37,490 nt of DNA from Nonomuraea antri (GTDB lineage: Bacteria > Actinomycetota > Actinomycetes > Streptosporangiales > Streptosporangiaceae), in contig NZ_JABCPZ010000093.1 in NCBI RefSeq assembly GCF_013283785.1, positions 1-37,490 on the forward strand, given 5' to 3'. The translations under genes were made by a program, and so were the position numbers. Positions 1-7,959 of the stretch are shown in pieces (position 1 is the stretch's first letter; the number at the start of each line of letters is the position of its first letter). The notes below the pieces were generated by a model. That model was not told where the DNA came from. It searched no databases and was given only the letters and a program-made list of their open reading frames with translations.

Positions 1-38
1 GGCCCCACCTGGTGACCCCGGCCCCACCTGGTGACCCC
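1..38. repeat. Two tandem copies of a 19-bp unit
   Basis: A 19-bp unit beginning GGCCCCACCTGG occurs twice without mismatch (1-19 and 20-38). The array may continue to the left of the window. It lies downstream of the stop of the minus-strand gene ending at 264. Confidence 0.8.
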
Positions 39-100
39 GGCCGCCCGGCACACGGCCTGCCGTCATCGGCCGCGCGCCTGCTGCCACCGACCGCCCGGCA

Positions 101-255
101 GGTGGCCTGTCGTCATCGGTTGCTCGGCCTCCTGGCACTGGCCGCTCGGAGAACGCCTGCCCGGCCCGCTGTCACCCGGCCGCCCGGCAGGGCGGCCTGC
201 CGTCACCGGTTGCTCGGCCTCCTGCCACCGGCCGTTGGGAGAACGCCTGCCCGGG
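101..255. repeat. 90-bp imperfect tandem duplication
   Basis: Bases 101-165 recur at 191-255 with an offset of exactly 90 bp. The blocks 121-130/211-220 and 151-160/241-250 are identical and the rest differ by scattered substitutions. A shorter degenerate copy starts near 41 (CCGCCCGGCA at 41 and 91, CGTCATCGG at 61 and 111). The stretch 1-263 holds no credible gene; its open frames are by-products of repetitive GC-rich sequence. Confidence 0.7.
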
Positions 256-263
256 CTTGGGGC

Positions 264-1139
264 TCAGGTGAGGTCGATCTTGGTCTCGTTCGACCCGCCG
301 GGCTTCCAGCCCGCGAGTTCCACGTCGTTCGTCCAGGTTGCGCCGGCGTATCCGACCTGCCGCAGCCCGTACTTCTCCGCGTGCGCGACCCACCAGGCGG
401 CGATCAGCCAGCCCCGCCGCTTGCCGGTGATCGCCGTGCTGCCCAGCTCCCGCGTCAGTTGCCGGCGCCCGGCGGCCAGTTCGGCCGGCTTCGCCGCGAC
501 GACCTGGTCCGCCGAGTCGGCCTGGTCGCCCGAGCCGCCCTTCGGGCCGGGCGTCCGGTTCGAGCCGGGCGGGTACCAGCACTGGACGGCCTTCGGCACG
601 CGCCCGGTGAACGCCTGGGCGAGGATCTTGGCGTCGTCCTCGTGCGGGGCGTACGCGTAGCCGCCGGCGGAACGCTGCACCGCCTGGGCGGCCTCGGCCA
701 CGGGCAGCTTGCGGTAGTTCTTCACCTTCTCCAGCGCGGCGAAGAACTTGTTCGTGGCGTAGACCGGGTCCATGATCTGCTTCTTCGACCCCCAGCCCTG
801 CGATTCGCGCTGCTGGAACACCCCGACCGAGTCGCGGTCGCCGTAGTCGAGGTTCTTGATCTTCGACTCCTGGATCGCCGTCGCGTACGCGATGATCAGG
901 GCCCGTTCCGGCAGCTTGCGGCGGGTGGCGACGGCGGCGATGGTGGCCGCGATCTGAGCCTGTTCGAGTTCGAGGTCGCGGCTGCCGCCGGGCGTGGTGA
1001 CGACGCACCGGGGCTCGCGCTCGGCCAGCGGCTGGGGCACCTTCTTCAGCAGGAAGTAGATGCCCGCGGAAACGCCCACGGCGAGCACGACGACGATGAT
1101 CGCGATGGTGATGACACCACGGGAGAAGCGTAGCCGCAC
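264..1139 (-). CDS. Membrane-anchored protein with lysozyme/transglycosylase-like domain
   Basis: From GTG at 1139 the product has 291 residues. A short basic N-terminus (RLRFSR) precedes one hydrophobic segment at about residues 9-31, so the remainder is probably outside the membrane. The motif AIQESKIKNL, followed by GDRDSVGVFQQR and GWG, resembles the catalytic-Glu region of soluble lytic transglycosylases (the Glu of QES) and suggests a peptidoglycan-related role. Homologues are often named 'heavy metal transporter', which this sequence does not support. An ATG at 1178 would add 13 residues but overlaps the dapD start. GTG 1139 is preferred because TAGGTT lies 7 bases upstream, as expected for a leaderless message. 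Substrate and activity are inferred. Confidence 0.75.
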   Translation of the reverse strand: MRLRFSRGVITIAIIVVVLAVGVSAGIYFLLKKVPQPLAEREPRCVVTTPGGSRDLELEQAQIAATIAAVATRRKLPERALIIAYATAIQESKIKNLDYGDRDSVGVFQQRESQGWGSKKQIMDPVYATNKFFAALEKVKNYRKLPVAEAAQAVQRSAGGYAYAPHEDDAKILAQAFTGRVPKAVQCWYPPGSNRTPGPKGGSGDQADSADQVVAAKPAELAAGRRQLTRELGSTAITGKRRGWLIAAWWVAHAEKYGLRQVGYAGATWTNDVELAGWKPGGSNETKIDLT

Positions 1140-1146
1140 CCTGAAA

Positions 1147-1168
1147 AACCTACCCGGCCCTATAGGCT
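1147..1168. promoter_or_regulatory. Divergent -10 elements of the 1139 gene and dapD
   Basis: On the minus strand TAGGTT (1152-1147) ends 7 bases before GTG 1139. On the plus strand TAGGCT (1163-1168) ends 8 bases before ATG 1177. Neither gene has a Shine-Dalgarno sequence, and I see no clear -35 hexamer. The two -10 boxes are only about 10 bp apart, so RNA polymerase could probably occupy one at a time. Confidence 0.55.
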
Positions 1169-1176
1169 CCGTGGCC

Positions 1177-2010
1177 ATGAGTCACGTGCGCACCTCGTCA
1201 CCGCTCCCGGCGGCGGTGGACGAGTTGTGGGAACGCCGGAGCGAGCTCTCGCCGGCCGACACCGAGGCGCGCCATCTGGTGGTGCACGCGGTCGACCTGA
1301 TCGACCAGGGCAAGGCCAGGGTGGCCTGGGTCGAGGGCGACGACGTGGTGGTGGACGAACGCGCCAAACGCGCCATCCTGCTCTGCTTCAAGGTGCTCGG
1401 CATGGCCAGGTCGCAGGTGGGCGATTTTCAGCACCACGACCTGGTGCCCCTGAAGAGCTCGTTCGACGGCGTGCGCGTGGTGCCGGGCGCGATCGCGCGC
1501 TGGGGCTCCTATCTGGCGCCCGGGGTGGTGCTGATGCCGTCGTTCACGAACATCGGCGCGTACGTCGACTCGGGCACCATGCTCGACACCTGGTCCACGG
1601 TCGGATCCTGCGCCCAGATCGGTAAGAACGTGCACCTGTCGGGCGGCGTGGGCATCGGCGGCGTGCTCGAACCGCCGAACGCGGCCCCGGTCGTGATCGA
1701 GGACGAGGCGTACATCGGCAGTCGTTCCATGATCGTGGAAAGTGCCCGCGTGGGCAGGGGCGCGGTCGTGGGCGCGGGGACGATCCTGTCCGGGTCGATC
1801 CCGGTGATCGACGCGCAGACCGGCCAGGAGCTGAGCAGGGGACGCGTGCCCGACTGGTGCGTGGCCGTCGGCGCCACCAGGCAGAAGGAGTTCCCCGGTG
1901 GCACGTTCGGACTGCCCTGCGTACTGGTGCTCAGACACCTGGAGCCGGGACGGCGGCACGACAAGGCGGCGCTCAACGAGGTGCTGCGCGAACACGGAGT
2001 GAACACCTGA
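1177..2010 (+). CDS. dapD: 2,3,4,5-tetrahydropyridine-2,6-dicarboxylate N-succinyltransferase
   Basis: The 277-residue product is the cytoplasmic succinyl-CoA-dependent enzyme that succinylates tetrahydrodipicolinate in the diaminopimelate/lysine pathway. Visible features are the left-handed beta-helix hexapeptide region (GAYVDSGTMLDTWSTVGS, then IGKNVHLSGGVGIGGVLEP) and the substrate-site stretch VIEDEAYIGSRSMIVE. Length and motifs fit the actinobacterial DapD subfamily rather than the shorter-helix enterobacterial type. ATG 1177 is chosen because a TAGGCT -10 box ends 8 bases upstream; GTG 1171 is in frame but two codons earlier. The stop overlaps the dapE start by one base (TGATG), so the two genes are likely co-transcribed and translationally coupled. 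Confidence 0.95.
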   Translation: MSHVRTSSPLPAAVDELWERRSELSPADTEARHLVVHAVDLIDQGKARVAWVEGDDVVVDERAKRAILLCFKVLGMARSQVGDFQHHDLVPLKSSFDGVRVVPGAIARWGSYLAPGVVLMPSFTNIGAYVDSGTMLDTWSTVGSCAQIGKNVHLSGGVGIGGVLEPPNAAPVVIEDEAYIGSRSMIVESARVGRGAVVGAGTILSGSIPVIDAQTGQELSRGRVPDWCVAVGATRQKEFPGGTFGLPCVLVLRHLEPGRRHDKAALNEVLREHGVNT

Positions 2011-3071
2011 TGCTGGACCTGGACCTGACGCAGGACGTACGGACGCTGACCGCGGCCGTGGTGGACATCGAGTCGGTGAGCGGGAACGAGCGGACGCTGG
2101 CCGACGCGGTCGAGCGGGCGCTGGCCGCGTACCCGCATCTGAAGGTGGAGCGGTCGGGCGAGACGGTCGTCGCCCGCACCGAGCTGGGGCTGGGGCAGCG
2201 GGTCCTGATCGCCGGGCACCTCGACACGGTCCCGGTGGCCGCGAACCTGCCCAGCCGGGTCGAGGGCGACCTGCTGTACGGGTGCGGCACGTCCGACATG
2301 AAGGCGGGGGTGGCGGTCGCGCTGCGGCTGGCGGCCACGATCGCCGCGCCAACCAAGGACGTCACGTACGTCTTCTACGACTGCGAAGAGGTCGAGGCCG
2401 AGCGCAACGGGCTGAACCGGGTCGCCCGCGAGCACCCGGAATGGCTGGCGGCCGACTTCGCGGTGCTGATGGAGCCGACCGACGGCGTGATCGAGGGCGG
2501 CTGCCAGGGCACGCTGCGCGCCGAGATCAGGGTGACCGGCAAGCGCGCGCACAGCGCCAGGTCGTGGTTCGGGGTGAACGCCATTCACGCCGTCGAGCCG
2601 ATCCTGACCATTCTCAACGCCTACGAGGAACGCCGCCCGGTCGTGGACGGCCTGGAGTACCGCGAAGGGCTCAACGCGGTCGGCGTGCGCGGCGGCGTGG
2701 CAGGCAACGTCATCCCGGACGAGGCCGTGGTCACGGTCAACTACCGTTTCGCGCCCGACCAGACGGTGGCGGAGGCGCAGGAGCACGTGCACGAGGTGTT
2801 CGCCGGATTCGAGGTGGCGTTCGTGGACGCGGCGCCGGCCGCGCGCCCCGGGCTCACGCATCCGGTGGCGGCCGCGTTCACCGCCGCGGTGGGCGGCACG
2901 CCCCGCGCGAAACTCGGCTGGACGGACGTGGCCCGCTTCGCCGAGCTGGGCATTCCCGCCGTGAACTACGGCCCCGGAGACCCGAATCTGGCCCACCAGC
3001 AGGGGGAATACGTCACCCTGTCGAAGATCGTGGACGGCGAGCGGGCGATGCGCGACTGGCTCACAACGTGA
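2010..3071 (+). CDS. dapE: Succinyl-diaminopimelate desuccinylase
   Basis: A 353-residue M20-family metallohydrolase that releases succinate from N-succinyl-LL-2,6-diaminopimelate, supplying DAP for peptidoglycan and lysine. Metal and catalytic motifs are in the expected order: GHLDTVP (His70), GTSDMKAG (Asp96), CEE (Glu126/127), EPTD (Glu155), the dimerisation-domain His in KRAHSAR, and a C-terminal His in LAHQQGEY. The ATG overlaps the dapD stop by one base. The stop codon TGA forms the first bases of a long hairpin, which probably ends the dapDE transcript. Confidence 0.95.
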   Translation: MLDLDLTQDVRTLTAAVVDIESVSGNERTLADAVERALAAYPHLKVERSGETVVARTELGLGQRVLIAGHLDTVPVAANLPSRVEGDLLYGCGTSDMKAGVAVALRLAATIAAPTKDVTYVFYDCEEVEAERNGLNRVAREHPEWLAADFAVLMEPTDGVIEGGCQGTLRAEIRVTGKRAHSARSWFGVNAIHAVEPILTILNAYEERRPVVDGLEYREGLNAVGVRGGVAGNVIPDEAVVTVNYRFAPDQTVAEAQEHVHEVFAGFEVAFVDAAPAARPGLTHPVAAAFTAAVGGTPRAKLGWTDVARFAELGIPAVNYGPGDPNLAHQQGEYVTLSKIVDGERAMRDWLTT

Positions 3072-3116
3072 AAGTGGCTTTCCTCGCCGGCCATTTGGCG
3101 GGGAAAGCCACTTTCA
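3069..3116 (+). terminator. Strong hairpin at the dapE stop
   Basis: TGAAAGTGGCTTTCC (3069-3083) pairs perfectly with GGAAAGCCACTTTCA (3102-3116). A T-G wobble and CGCC/GGCG extend this to 20 pairs with an 8-base loop (3089-3096). No U-tract follows, which is common for actinobacterial terminators. The left arm starts at the dapE stop codon. Confidence 0.8.
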
Positions 3117-3307
3117 GTCCCGAGCAGCACCCTCGCCGATTAGACGCAGGGTCCGCGAAATTCGGTTCCCAGATTTCCAGGAACTTTTTCAAGATTCTTT
3201 CGAGGCCGGTCTGGGGCCGGTCTGGGGCCGCCCATGGGGCCGTGCCCACCGGGATTCTCCATCGGCCCGCGGGTAGCGGCAAGCGCGTGTCCGGCCGTCA
3301 GAAGGGT

Positions 3308-3313
3308 TAGCGT
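3308..3313 (+). promoter_or_regulatory. -10 element of the first LOG-family gene
   Basis: TAGCGT ends 7 bases before ATG 3321 and there is no Shine-Dalgarno sequence, so the message is probably leaderless. The upstream gap from 3117 contains an 11-bp direct repeat (GGCCGGTCTGG at 3204-3214 and 3215-3225) and no other clear signal. Confidence 0.5.
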
Positions 3314-3320
3314 GATCCAT

Positions 3321-4118
3321 ATGAACAAGATTCGTCGTGAGCGGCGGCAGGGTCAGGCCGTGGTCCGGGGCAGCCTCGTTCCCGACTCCACCCATGACCA
3401 GCGGCTGCTCGACCGTCAGGGTCCCGCCGACTGGGTGCACATGGATCCGTGGCGGGTGCTGCGCATCCAGGCGGAGTTCGTGGAGGGCTTCGGCCAGCTC
3501 GCCGAGCTGCCGCCGGCCGTCACGGTGTTCGGCTCGGCCCGCACCAGGGAAGACTCTCCCGACTACCGGATGGGGCACGAGCTGGGCCGGGCGCTGGCCG
3601 AGGCGGGCTACGCGGTGATCACCGGCGGCGGGCCCGGCGTCATGGAGGCGGCCAACCGGGGCACGGTCGAGGTCGACGGGGCGGTCTCGGTCGGGCTGGG
3701 CATCGAGCTGCCGTTTGAGCAGCGCATGAACGACTACGTGGACCTGGGCATCGAGTTCCGCTACTTCTTCGTGCGCAAGACCATGTTCGTGAAGTACTCG
3801 TGCGGCTTCATCGCGCTGCCCGGCGGGTTCGGCACGCTGGACGAGCTGTTCGAGGCCCTGACGCTGGTGCAGACGCACAAGGTCACGTCCTTCCCCGTGG
3901 TGCTCATGGGCAGCGAGTTCTGGGGCGGCCTGCTCGACTGGATCAAGGGCACCCTGCTCGGCACTGGCAAGATCGCCCCTCAGGACCTCGATCTGATCAA
4001 GGTCACCGACGACGTGAACGAGGCCGTGCGCATCATCGCCGACTCCGACCGGGCCCGATCCAAGCAGCGCCAGGACGAGCGGGAGTCGGCCGACGCCCAG
4101 ACCGCCGAACCGCAGTAG
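3321..4118 (+). CDS. LOG-family (TIGR00730-type) protein, long form
   Basis: 265 residues. The Rossmann-like core carries the two family signatures ITGGGPGVMEAANRG and ALPGGFGTLDELFE, preceded by VTVFGSARTRE. LOG proteins of known activity are cytokinin-type nucleoside 5'-monophosphate phosphoribohydrolases; many bacterial members are annotated as lysine decarboxylases, an error. The roughly 60-residue N-terminal extension (RLLDRQGPADWVHMDPWRVL) and the charged C-terminal tail separate it from the short paralogue next door. ATG 3321 is chosen on the -10 box 7 bases upstream. Its substrate in this organism is not shown by sequence. Confidence 0.85.
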   Translation: MNKIRRERRQGQAVVRGSLVPDSTHDQRLLDRQGPADWVHMDPWRVLRIQAEFVEGFGQLAELPPAVTVFGSARTREDSPDYRMGHELGRALAEAGYAVITGGGPGVMEAANRGTVEVDGAVSVGLGIELPFEQRMNDYVDLGIEFRYFFVRKTMFVKYSCGFIALPGGFGTLDELFEALTLVQTHKVTSFPVVLMGSEFWGGLLDWIKGTLLGTGKIAPQDLDLIKVTDDVNEAVRIIADSDRARSKQRQDERESADAQTAEPQ

Positions 4119-4167
4119 CCCCGGCGGCGCCGGCGGCCCGATGAGCCGATGCCGCCGGCGGCCCCAA

Positions 4168-4173
4168 TAGGCT
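4168..4173 (+). promoter_or_regulatory. -10 element of the second LOG-family gene
   Basis: TAGGCT ends 8 bases before GTG 4182, the same box and spacing as at dapD. There is no Shine-Dalgarno sequence, so a leaderless message is inferred. Confidence 0.5.
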
Positions 4174-4181
4174 GCACTGCC

Positions 4182-4766
4182 GTGAACATCTGTGTCTTCT
4201 GCGCTTCCAGCCAGACCATCGACAACAAGCACCTCGATCTCGCGGCGGAGGTCGGCACCGAGCTCGCCGCACGCGGGCACACGCTGGTCAGCGGCGGCGC
4301 CACGGTCGGCTGCATGGGTGCGGTCACCTCGGCCGCCCGCGCCGCGGGCGGCCGGACGGTCGGCGTCATCCCGCAGGTGCTGGTGGACATCGAGGTGGCC
4401 GACACGGACTCGGACGAGCTGGTCATCACCGCCGACATGCGCGAGCGCAAGGGCGTGATGGACGCCAGGTCCGACGCCTTCCTGGTGCTGCCCGGCGGCA
4501 TCGGCACGCTGGAGGAGCTGTTCGAGATCTGGACGGCCAGGGTGCTCGGCATCCACGACCGCCCGCTGGTGATCCTCGACCCGTGGGGCCTGTACGACCC
4601 GCTGCGCGAGCTGGTCGTCGGCATGCACGCGCAGGGTTTCACCCGGGCCGACGTCTTCGACGCGATCTCCTGGACCCGGTCGGTGCCCGAGGCCATGGAT
4701 CATCTCGAAGCCCGGCCCAAGCCGGTTCGTCCCAGCGCGGAGGAACTGGGCGAGGCCGTCGGCTGA
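4182..4766 (+). CDS. LOG-family (TIGR00730-type) protein, short form
   Basis: 194 residues, the usual length of the LOG core. The N-terminus is MNICVFCASSQ. The nucleotide-binding loop reads SGGATVGCMGAV, where LOG enzymes usually have GGGxxGLMG, and the second signature is VLPGGIGTLEELFE. The predicted chemistry is phosphoribohydrolase cleavage of a nucleoside monophosphate. It lies 63 bases after a longer paralogue; the two differ in N-terminal length and loop sequence, so they are not a recent tandem copy. GTG 4182 follows a TAGGCT box by 8 bases. The exact substrate is unknown. Confidence 0.85.
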   Translation: MNICVFCASSQTIDNKHLDLAAEVGTELAARGHTLVSGGATVGCMGAVTSAARAAGGRTVGVIPQVLVDIEVADTDSDELVITADMRERKGVMDARSDAFLVLPGGIGTLEELFEIWTARVLGIHDRPLVILDPWGLYDPLRELVVGMHAQGFTRADVFDAISWTRSVPEAMDHLEARPKPVRPSAEELGEAVG

Positions 4767-4847
4767 GGCGACCGGTGTCCGGGTTCCGGGGGTACGTACG
4801 GATTGCGCCACTTATGGCGGATCGCTGAACGCGCTCCACCATATGAG

Positions 4848-4853
4848 TACGAT
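4848..4853 (+). promoter_or_regulatory. -10 element of the DivIVA-like gene
   Basis: TACGAT ends 6 bases before GTG 4860, with no Shine-Dalgarno sequence. This decides in favour of GTG 4860 over in-frame upstream codons. Confidence 0.45.
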
Positions 4854-4859
4854 GCCAAT

Positions 4860-5576
4860 GTGCTGGTCCTGGTCATACTCGTCATCGCCGCGATCGCCAT
4901 CTTGGCCTGCGTCGTCCTGGTCTCCCTGGGCAGGGGCGGTGAGCTGGGCGAGTTCCCGCCGGACGTGCCGCCGCTCGACCTGCCCGAGGCCGGGCGGCTC
5001 TCGGCGGTCGACTTCATGGCGCTGCAACTTCCGGTCAACCTGGTCGGTTACCACACGCAGAGCGTCGATGAGACCCTGCGCAGGGCCGCGACCGCCATCA
5101 GCGAGCGCGACACCAGGATCGCCGTGCTGGAGCAGCGCGTCTCCGAGCTGCTGTCGAGCCGGCTGCACGCCCGCCAGGAGGTCTACGCCGCGCCGGGCGC
5201 GGGGCCGGTCACCGAGCACCGGCCCGAGGCGCCGGCCGAGCCGCGCGAGCTGCCGGAGTCGGGCGACCCGGTGGAGACGAGCGGGGCCGGCGTCGACTGG
5301 GACGCCGAGGGCATCGTCCGCCGCCCCACCGCGCCCGCCGCCTGGCACACCACCCACGACGAGCCCGAGCCCGCGGACGAGCCGGAGCCGGTCGAAGCGG
5401 ACGTCGAGGCAGAAACCGAGACCGAGGTCAAGGCCGAGTCCGACGTCGACGAATCGGAAACGGCGTCCGAAAACGGCCAGCACGCGCCCGCCACCCCCGA
5501 CGAGAATCGTGACGAGGAACGCGATGAGGAGCCCGTGCGCGCCGCGCTGGGCAAGGACGGGGACGAGAAGGCGTGA
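4860..5576 (+). CDS. DivIVA-domain-like membrane protein with acidic tail
   Basis: 238 residues. Residues 2-22 form a single transmembrane helix (LVLVILVIAAIAILACVVLV). A segment at about 50-98 follows (DFMALQLPVNLVGYHTQSVD, then an ERDTRIAVLEQRVSELL coiled coil), resembling the DivIVA N-terminal pattern of a lipid-binding hydrophobic turn plus GY..(x)VD..L. The C-terminal 120 residues are low complexity and strongly acidic (Glu/Asp/Pro). A role in polar growth or cell-envelope organisation is inferred from family resemblance. In Mycobacterium a comparable gene (Rv1209, from memory) also precedes tag. The stop overlaps the tag start by 4 bases (GTGA). Confidence 0.75.
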   Translation: MLVLVILVIAAIAILACVVLVSLGRGGELGEFPPDVPPLDLPEAGRLSAVDFMALQLPVNLVGYHTQSVDETLRRAATAISERDTRIAVLEQRVSELLSSRLHARQEVYAAPGAGPVTEHRPEAPAEPRELPESGDPVETSGAGVDWDAEGIVRRPTAPAAWHTTHDEPEPADEPEPVEADVEAETETEVKAESDVDESETASENGQHAPATPDENRDEERDEEPVRAALGKDGDEKA

Positions 5577-6118
5577 CCGAGGTCATCCGCTGCAGTTGGG
5601 CGGGCATGACGGATCCGATGTACCTGCGCTACCACGACGAGGAGTGGGGCCGCCCGGTCAGGGGCGACGACCTGGTCTTCGAGCGGGTCACGCTGGAGGC
5701 ATTCCAGTCGGGGCTGTCGTGGCTGACGATCCTGCGCAAGCGGGAGAACTTCCGCGCCGCCTTCGACGGGTTCTCGATCGAGAAGATCGCCGCGTACGAC
5801 GAGAACGACGTGGAACGCCTGCTCGCCGACCCCGGAATCGTCAGGAACCGGGCCAAGGTGCTGGCCACGCTGCACAACGCCAAGGCGGCGCTCGACGTGC
5901 CCGGCGGGCTGTCGGAGCTGGTGTGGCGCTTCGCCGAGCCTGGCGCGCCGGTGCCCGCGACGATGGCCGACGTCCCGGCCATCACCCCCGGCTCGAAGGC
6001 GCTGGCCAAGGAGCTGAAGAAGCACGGGTTCTCGTTCGTCGGCCCGACCACGGCGTACGCGCTGATGCAGGCCATCGGCCTGGTCAACGATCACATCGCG
6101 AGCTGCCCGGCCCGCTGA
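5573..6118 (+). CDS. tag: DNA-3-methyladenine glycosylase I
   Basis: 181 residues. Tag excises 3-methyladenine from alkylated DNA, starting base-excision repair in the cytoplasm. The N-terminal RCSWAG, YHDEEWG and the FQSGLSWLTILRKR region are typical. The zinc-snap ligands appear as Cys7, His21, His174 and Cys178, matching the spacing of E. coli Cys4/His17/His175/Cys179. The GTG start overlaps the upstream gene by 4 bases, indicating coupling. The protein stops three residues after the last zinc ligand, and its last 28 bp overlap the convergent DUF2264 gene. This end may have been trimmed when the accessory block arrived, but that is speculative. Confidence 0.92.
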   Translation: MTEVIRCSWAGMTDPMYLRYHDEEWGRPVRGDDLVFERVTLEAFQSGLSWLTILRKRENFRAAFDGFSIEKIAAYDENDVERLLADPGIVRNRAKVLATLHNAKAALDVPGGLSELVWRFAEPGAPVPATMADVPAITPGSKALAKELKKHGFSFVGPTTAYALMQAIGLVNDHIASCPAR

Positions 6119-7959
6119 GCCCGGGGCACCACCGCCCGCGTGCCGTCGGGGAAGCGCACGGTCACGCTGTCGTCGGCGACCTCGGCGGTGACGGCGTCGC
6201 GCAACGCCGCCGGGTGCACCGCGTCGCCGGACAACACCACCAGCGACACGTGCAGCCCCGGCTCGCCGGCCCGCAGGCAGGGGACGGCCGAGTGCGGGCC
6301 GAACGCGTTGGACTCGACATCGCGCTCGACGCCGGACTCCCGCCACCCGTGCAGGCCGACCACGGCCGAGGTGAGACCGTCGGCGCGGCGGGCCAGCGCC
6401 CACCCGACCCCGGCGGCCACGGCCGGCGGCGAGGCGTCCGCGACCGCGTATCCGCCCTCACGGGCCTCCCCGCCGTCCGTAGCGCCGGTGATCTCGTGGA
6501 CTCTGATCTCCCACGCGCCCCGCACCACGGACGTGCTGGTCACCGTCGCTCCTCCGGCCGTCTCGTACCGCGAGGAGGCGGTGTCCCCGGCGCAGGCCAG
6601 CGGCTCGACGGCGGTCCTGCGTGACGGCACGCCGCCGGGGCCGAGCAGGGCCAGGTGGTTGTCCACGTCGCGGGCCCAGGCGTGCTCGGCGGCCTCGGGA
6701 CCGGTGCGCGAGGAGTAGGCCAGTTTGGCGTAGTGCGGATCGTCCGGCGGCGCGCCGTGGTCGCTGCCGTGGTTGAGCAGCCGCATCACGCCGTCGTGCC
6801 GGGTGCCGTGCAGCAGGAACCCGGCCGCCGGGATCGCCGCCGTCACGTCGCCCTCCTCGACGGCCAGCGGCGCCTCCCTGTCCGTCCACACCGGGTGCTC
6901 GGCCGGCAGCAGCAGCCCGAGCAGCCCCTTCGAGGCCCAGTACGGCGACGCGGGCCCCGAGTACGGCTGGGTGGCCGGCAGGAACGTGTCGTACCAGCCC
7001 AGGGAGAGCAGCCCGCGCCGGTCGGGCACGCCGCGTTCGGCGAAGTGCCGCACCACGCCGGAGGCCAGCCGCCTGGTACGCCCGGGCGAGAGCGGCGTGG
7101 CGTCGAACAGCGCGCCCATCCAGATCGGCGCGAGCGAGGCGAACCGGTAGCAGAGCGACCGCCCCTGGTGCACCGGCGCGCCGTCCGCCCCAAAGAAATG
7201 CTGATATGTCTGGAGAAAGTCGGTGAGGCGCTGCCGGTACACCTCGGCCCGCTCCTTGTCACCCGACATCCGCGTCCACAGCAGTGGATAGAAGTGCAGC
7301 GCCCAGCCGCCGTAGTAGTCGAAGTTGCGCCCGTCGCCGTCGGTGTACCAGCCGTCGCCGGCGTACCAGTCCTCGATCCTGTCCAGCCCGCGCTCGATCT
7401 CGGCCTGCTCGTAGGGCCCGCCCACGGACTTGACGAACTCCTCGGTGACCGTCTGGAACAACATCCAGTTGTTGTCCCAGGTGCGCTTGCCGGTGAAGCC
7501 GCCCAGCCAGTCCACCACCCGCTCGCGCACCTGGTCGGGCAGCCGGTCCCACAACCACGGCCGGCTCTCGTGCAGCCCGACCGCGATGGCCGCGGCCTCC
7601 ACGAGCTGCTGCGAGCAGTCGGTCAGCGCCGGCCACGCCTCGCCTGAGCCTGGGTCGGTGCCGGCGGCCAGCCCGGACGCGTACCGCGAGATCAGCTCCT
7701 CGGGCGCCCGTCCCTCCGCGCCCGCGATGCGGAACGACGCGGCCAGGAACGTCCTGGCGAACCCCTCCAGCCCGTCCAACGTCACGCCCGACCAGCTCGC
7801 CCGGCCGGGCAGCCGGTACTGGGCGAACCCCGGCGAGGCGTAGGGGACCACCGAGTCGAGCAGGTGGTCGGTGAACGACTCCCAGTGCGCCCTGGTCCAG
7901 CCGGTACGCGGGGAGAGCACCCGGTCGGTCGGGGGCAGCGACAGGTACGGAGGGGTCAT
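6091..7959 (-). CDS. DUF2264 family protein, probable intracellular glycoside-active enzyme
   Basis: 622 residues with no signal peptide or membrane segment. The N-terminal about 380 residues are rich in aromatic and acidic positions typical of an (alpha/alpha)6 barrel: TGKRTWDNNWMLFQT, DWYAGDGWYTDGDGRNFDYY, WALHFYPLLW and LSLGWYDTFLPATQPYSGPA. The C-terminal part looks beta-rich. This pattern is DUF2264. From memory, some members are beta-glucuronidases (CAZy GH154), which would suit a partner of a uronic-acid lyase, but activity cannot be assigned here. The ATG overlaps the PL8 stop by 4 bases, so it is the last gene of the M60-PL8-DUF2264 operon. Its 3' end overlaps tag by 28 bp in a convergent arrangement. 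Confidence 0.85.
   Translation of the reverse strand: MTPPYLSLPPTDRVLSPRTGWTRAHWESFTDHLLDSVVPYASPGFAQYRLPGRASWSGVTLDGLEGFARTFLAASFRIAGAEGRAPEELISRYASGLAAGTDPGSGEAWPALTDCSQQLVEAAAIAVGLHESRPWLWDRLPDQVRERVVDWLGGFTGKRTWDNNWMLFQTVTEEFVKSVGGPYEQAEIERGLDRIEDWYAGDGWYTDGDGRNFDYYGGWALHFYPLLWTRMSGDKERAEVYRQRLTDFLQTYQHFFGADGAPVHQGRSLCYRFASLAPIWMGALFDATPLSPGRTRRLASGVVRHFAERGVPDRRGLLSLGWYDTFLPATQPYSGPASPYWASKGLLGLLLPAEHPVWTDREAPLAVEEGDVTAAIPAAGFLLHGTRHDGVMRLLNHGSDHGAPPDDPHYAKLAYSSRTGPEAAEHAWARDVDNHLALLGPGGVPSRRTAVEPLACAGDTASSRYETAGGATVTSTSVVRGAWEIRVHEITGATDGGEAREGGYAVADASPPAVAAGVGWALARRADGLTSAVVGLHGWRESGVERDVESNAFGPHSAVPCLRAGEPGLHVSLVVLSGDAVHPAALRDAVTAEVADDSVTVRFPDGTRAVVPRAQRAGQLAM

Noticed and set aside
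264..1178. 'Heavy metal transporter' label for the first gene
   Set aside because: One membrane helix and a lysozyme-like QES/FQQR region are seen; nothing indicates metal transport.
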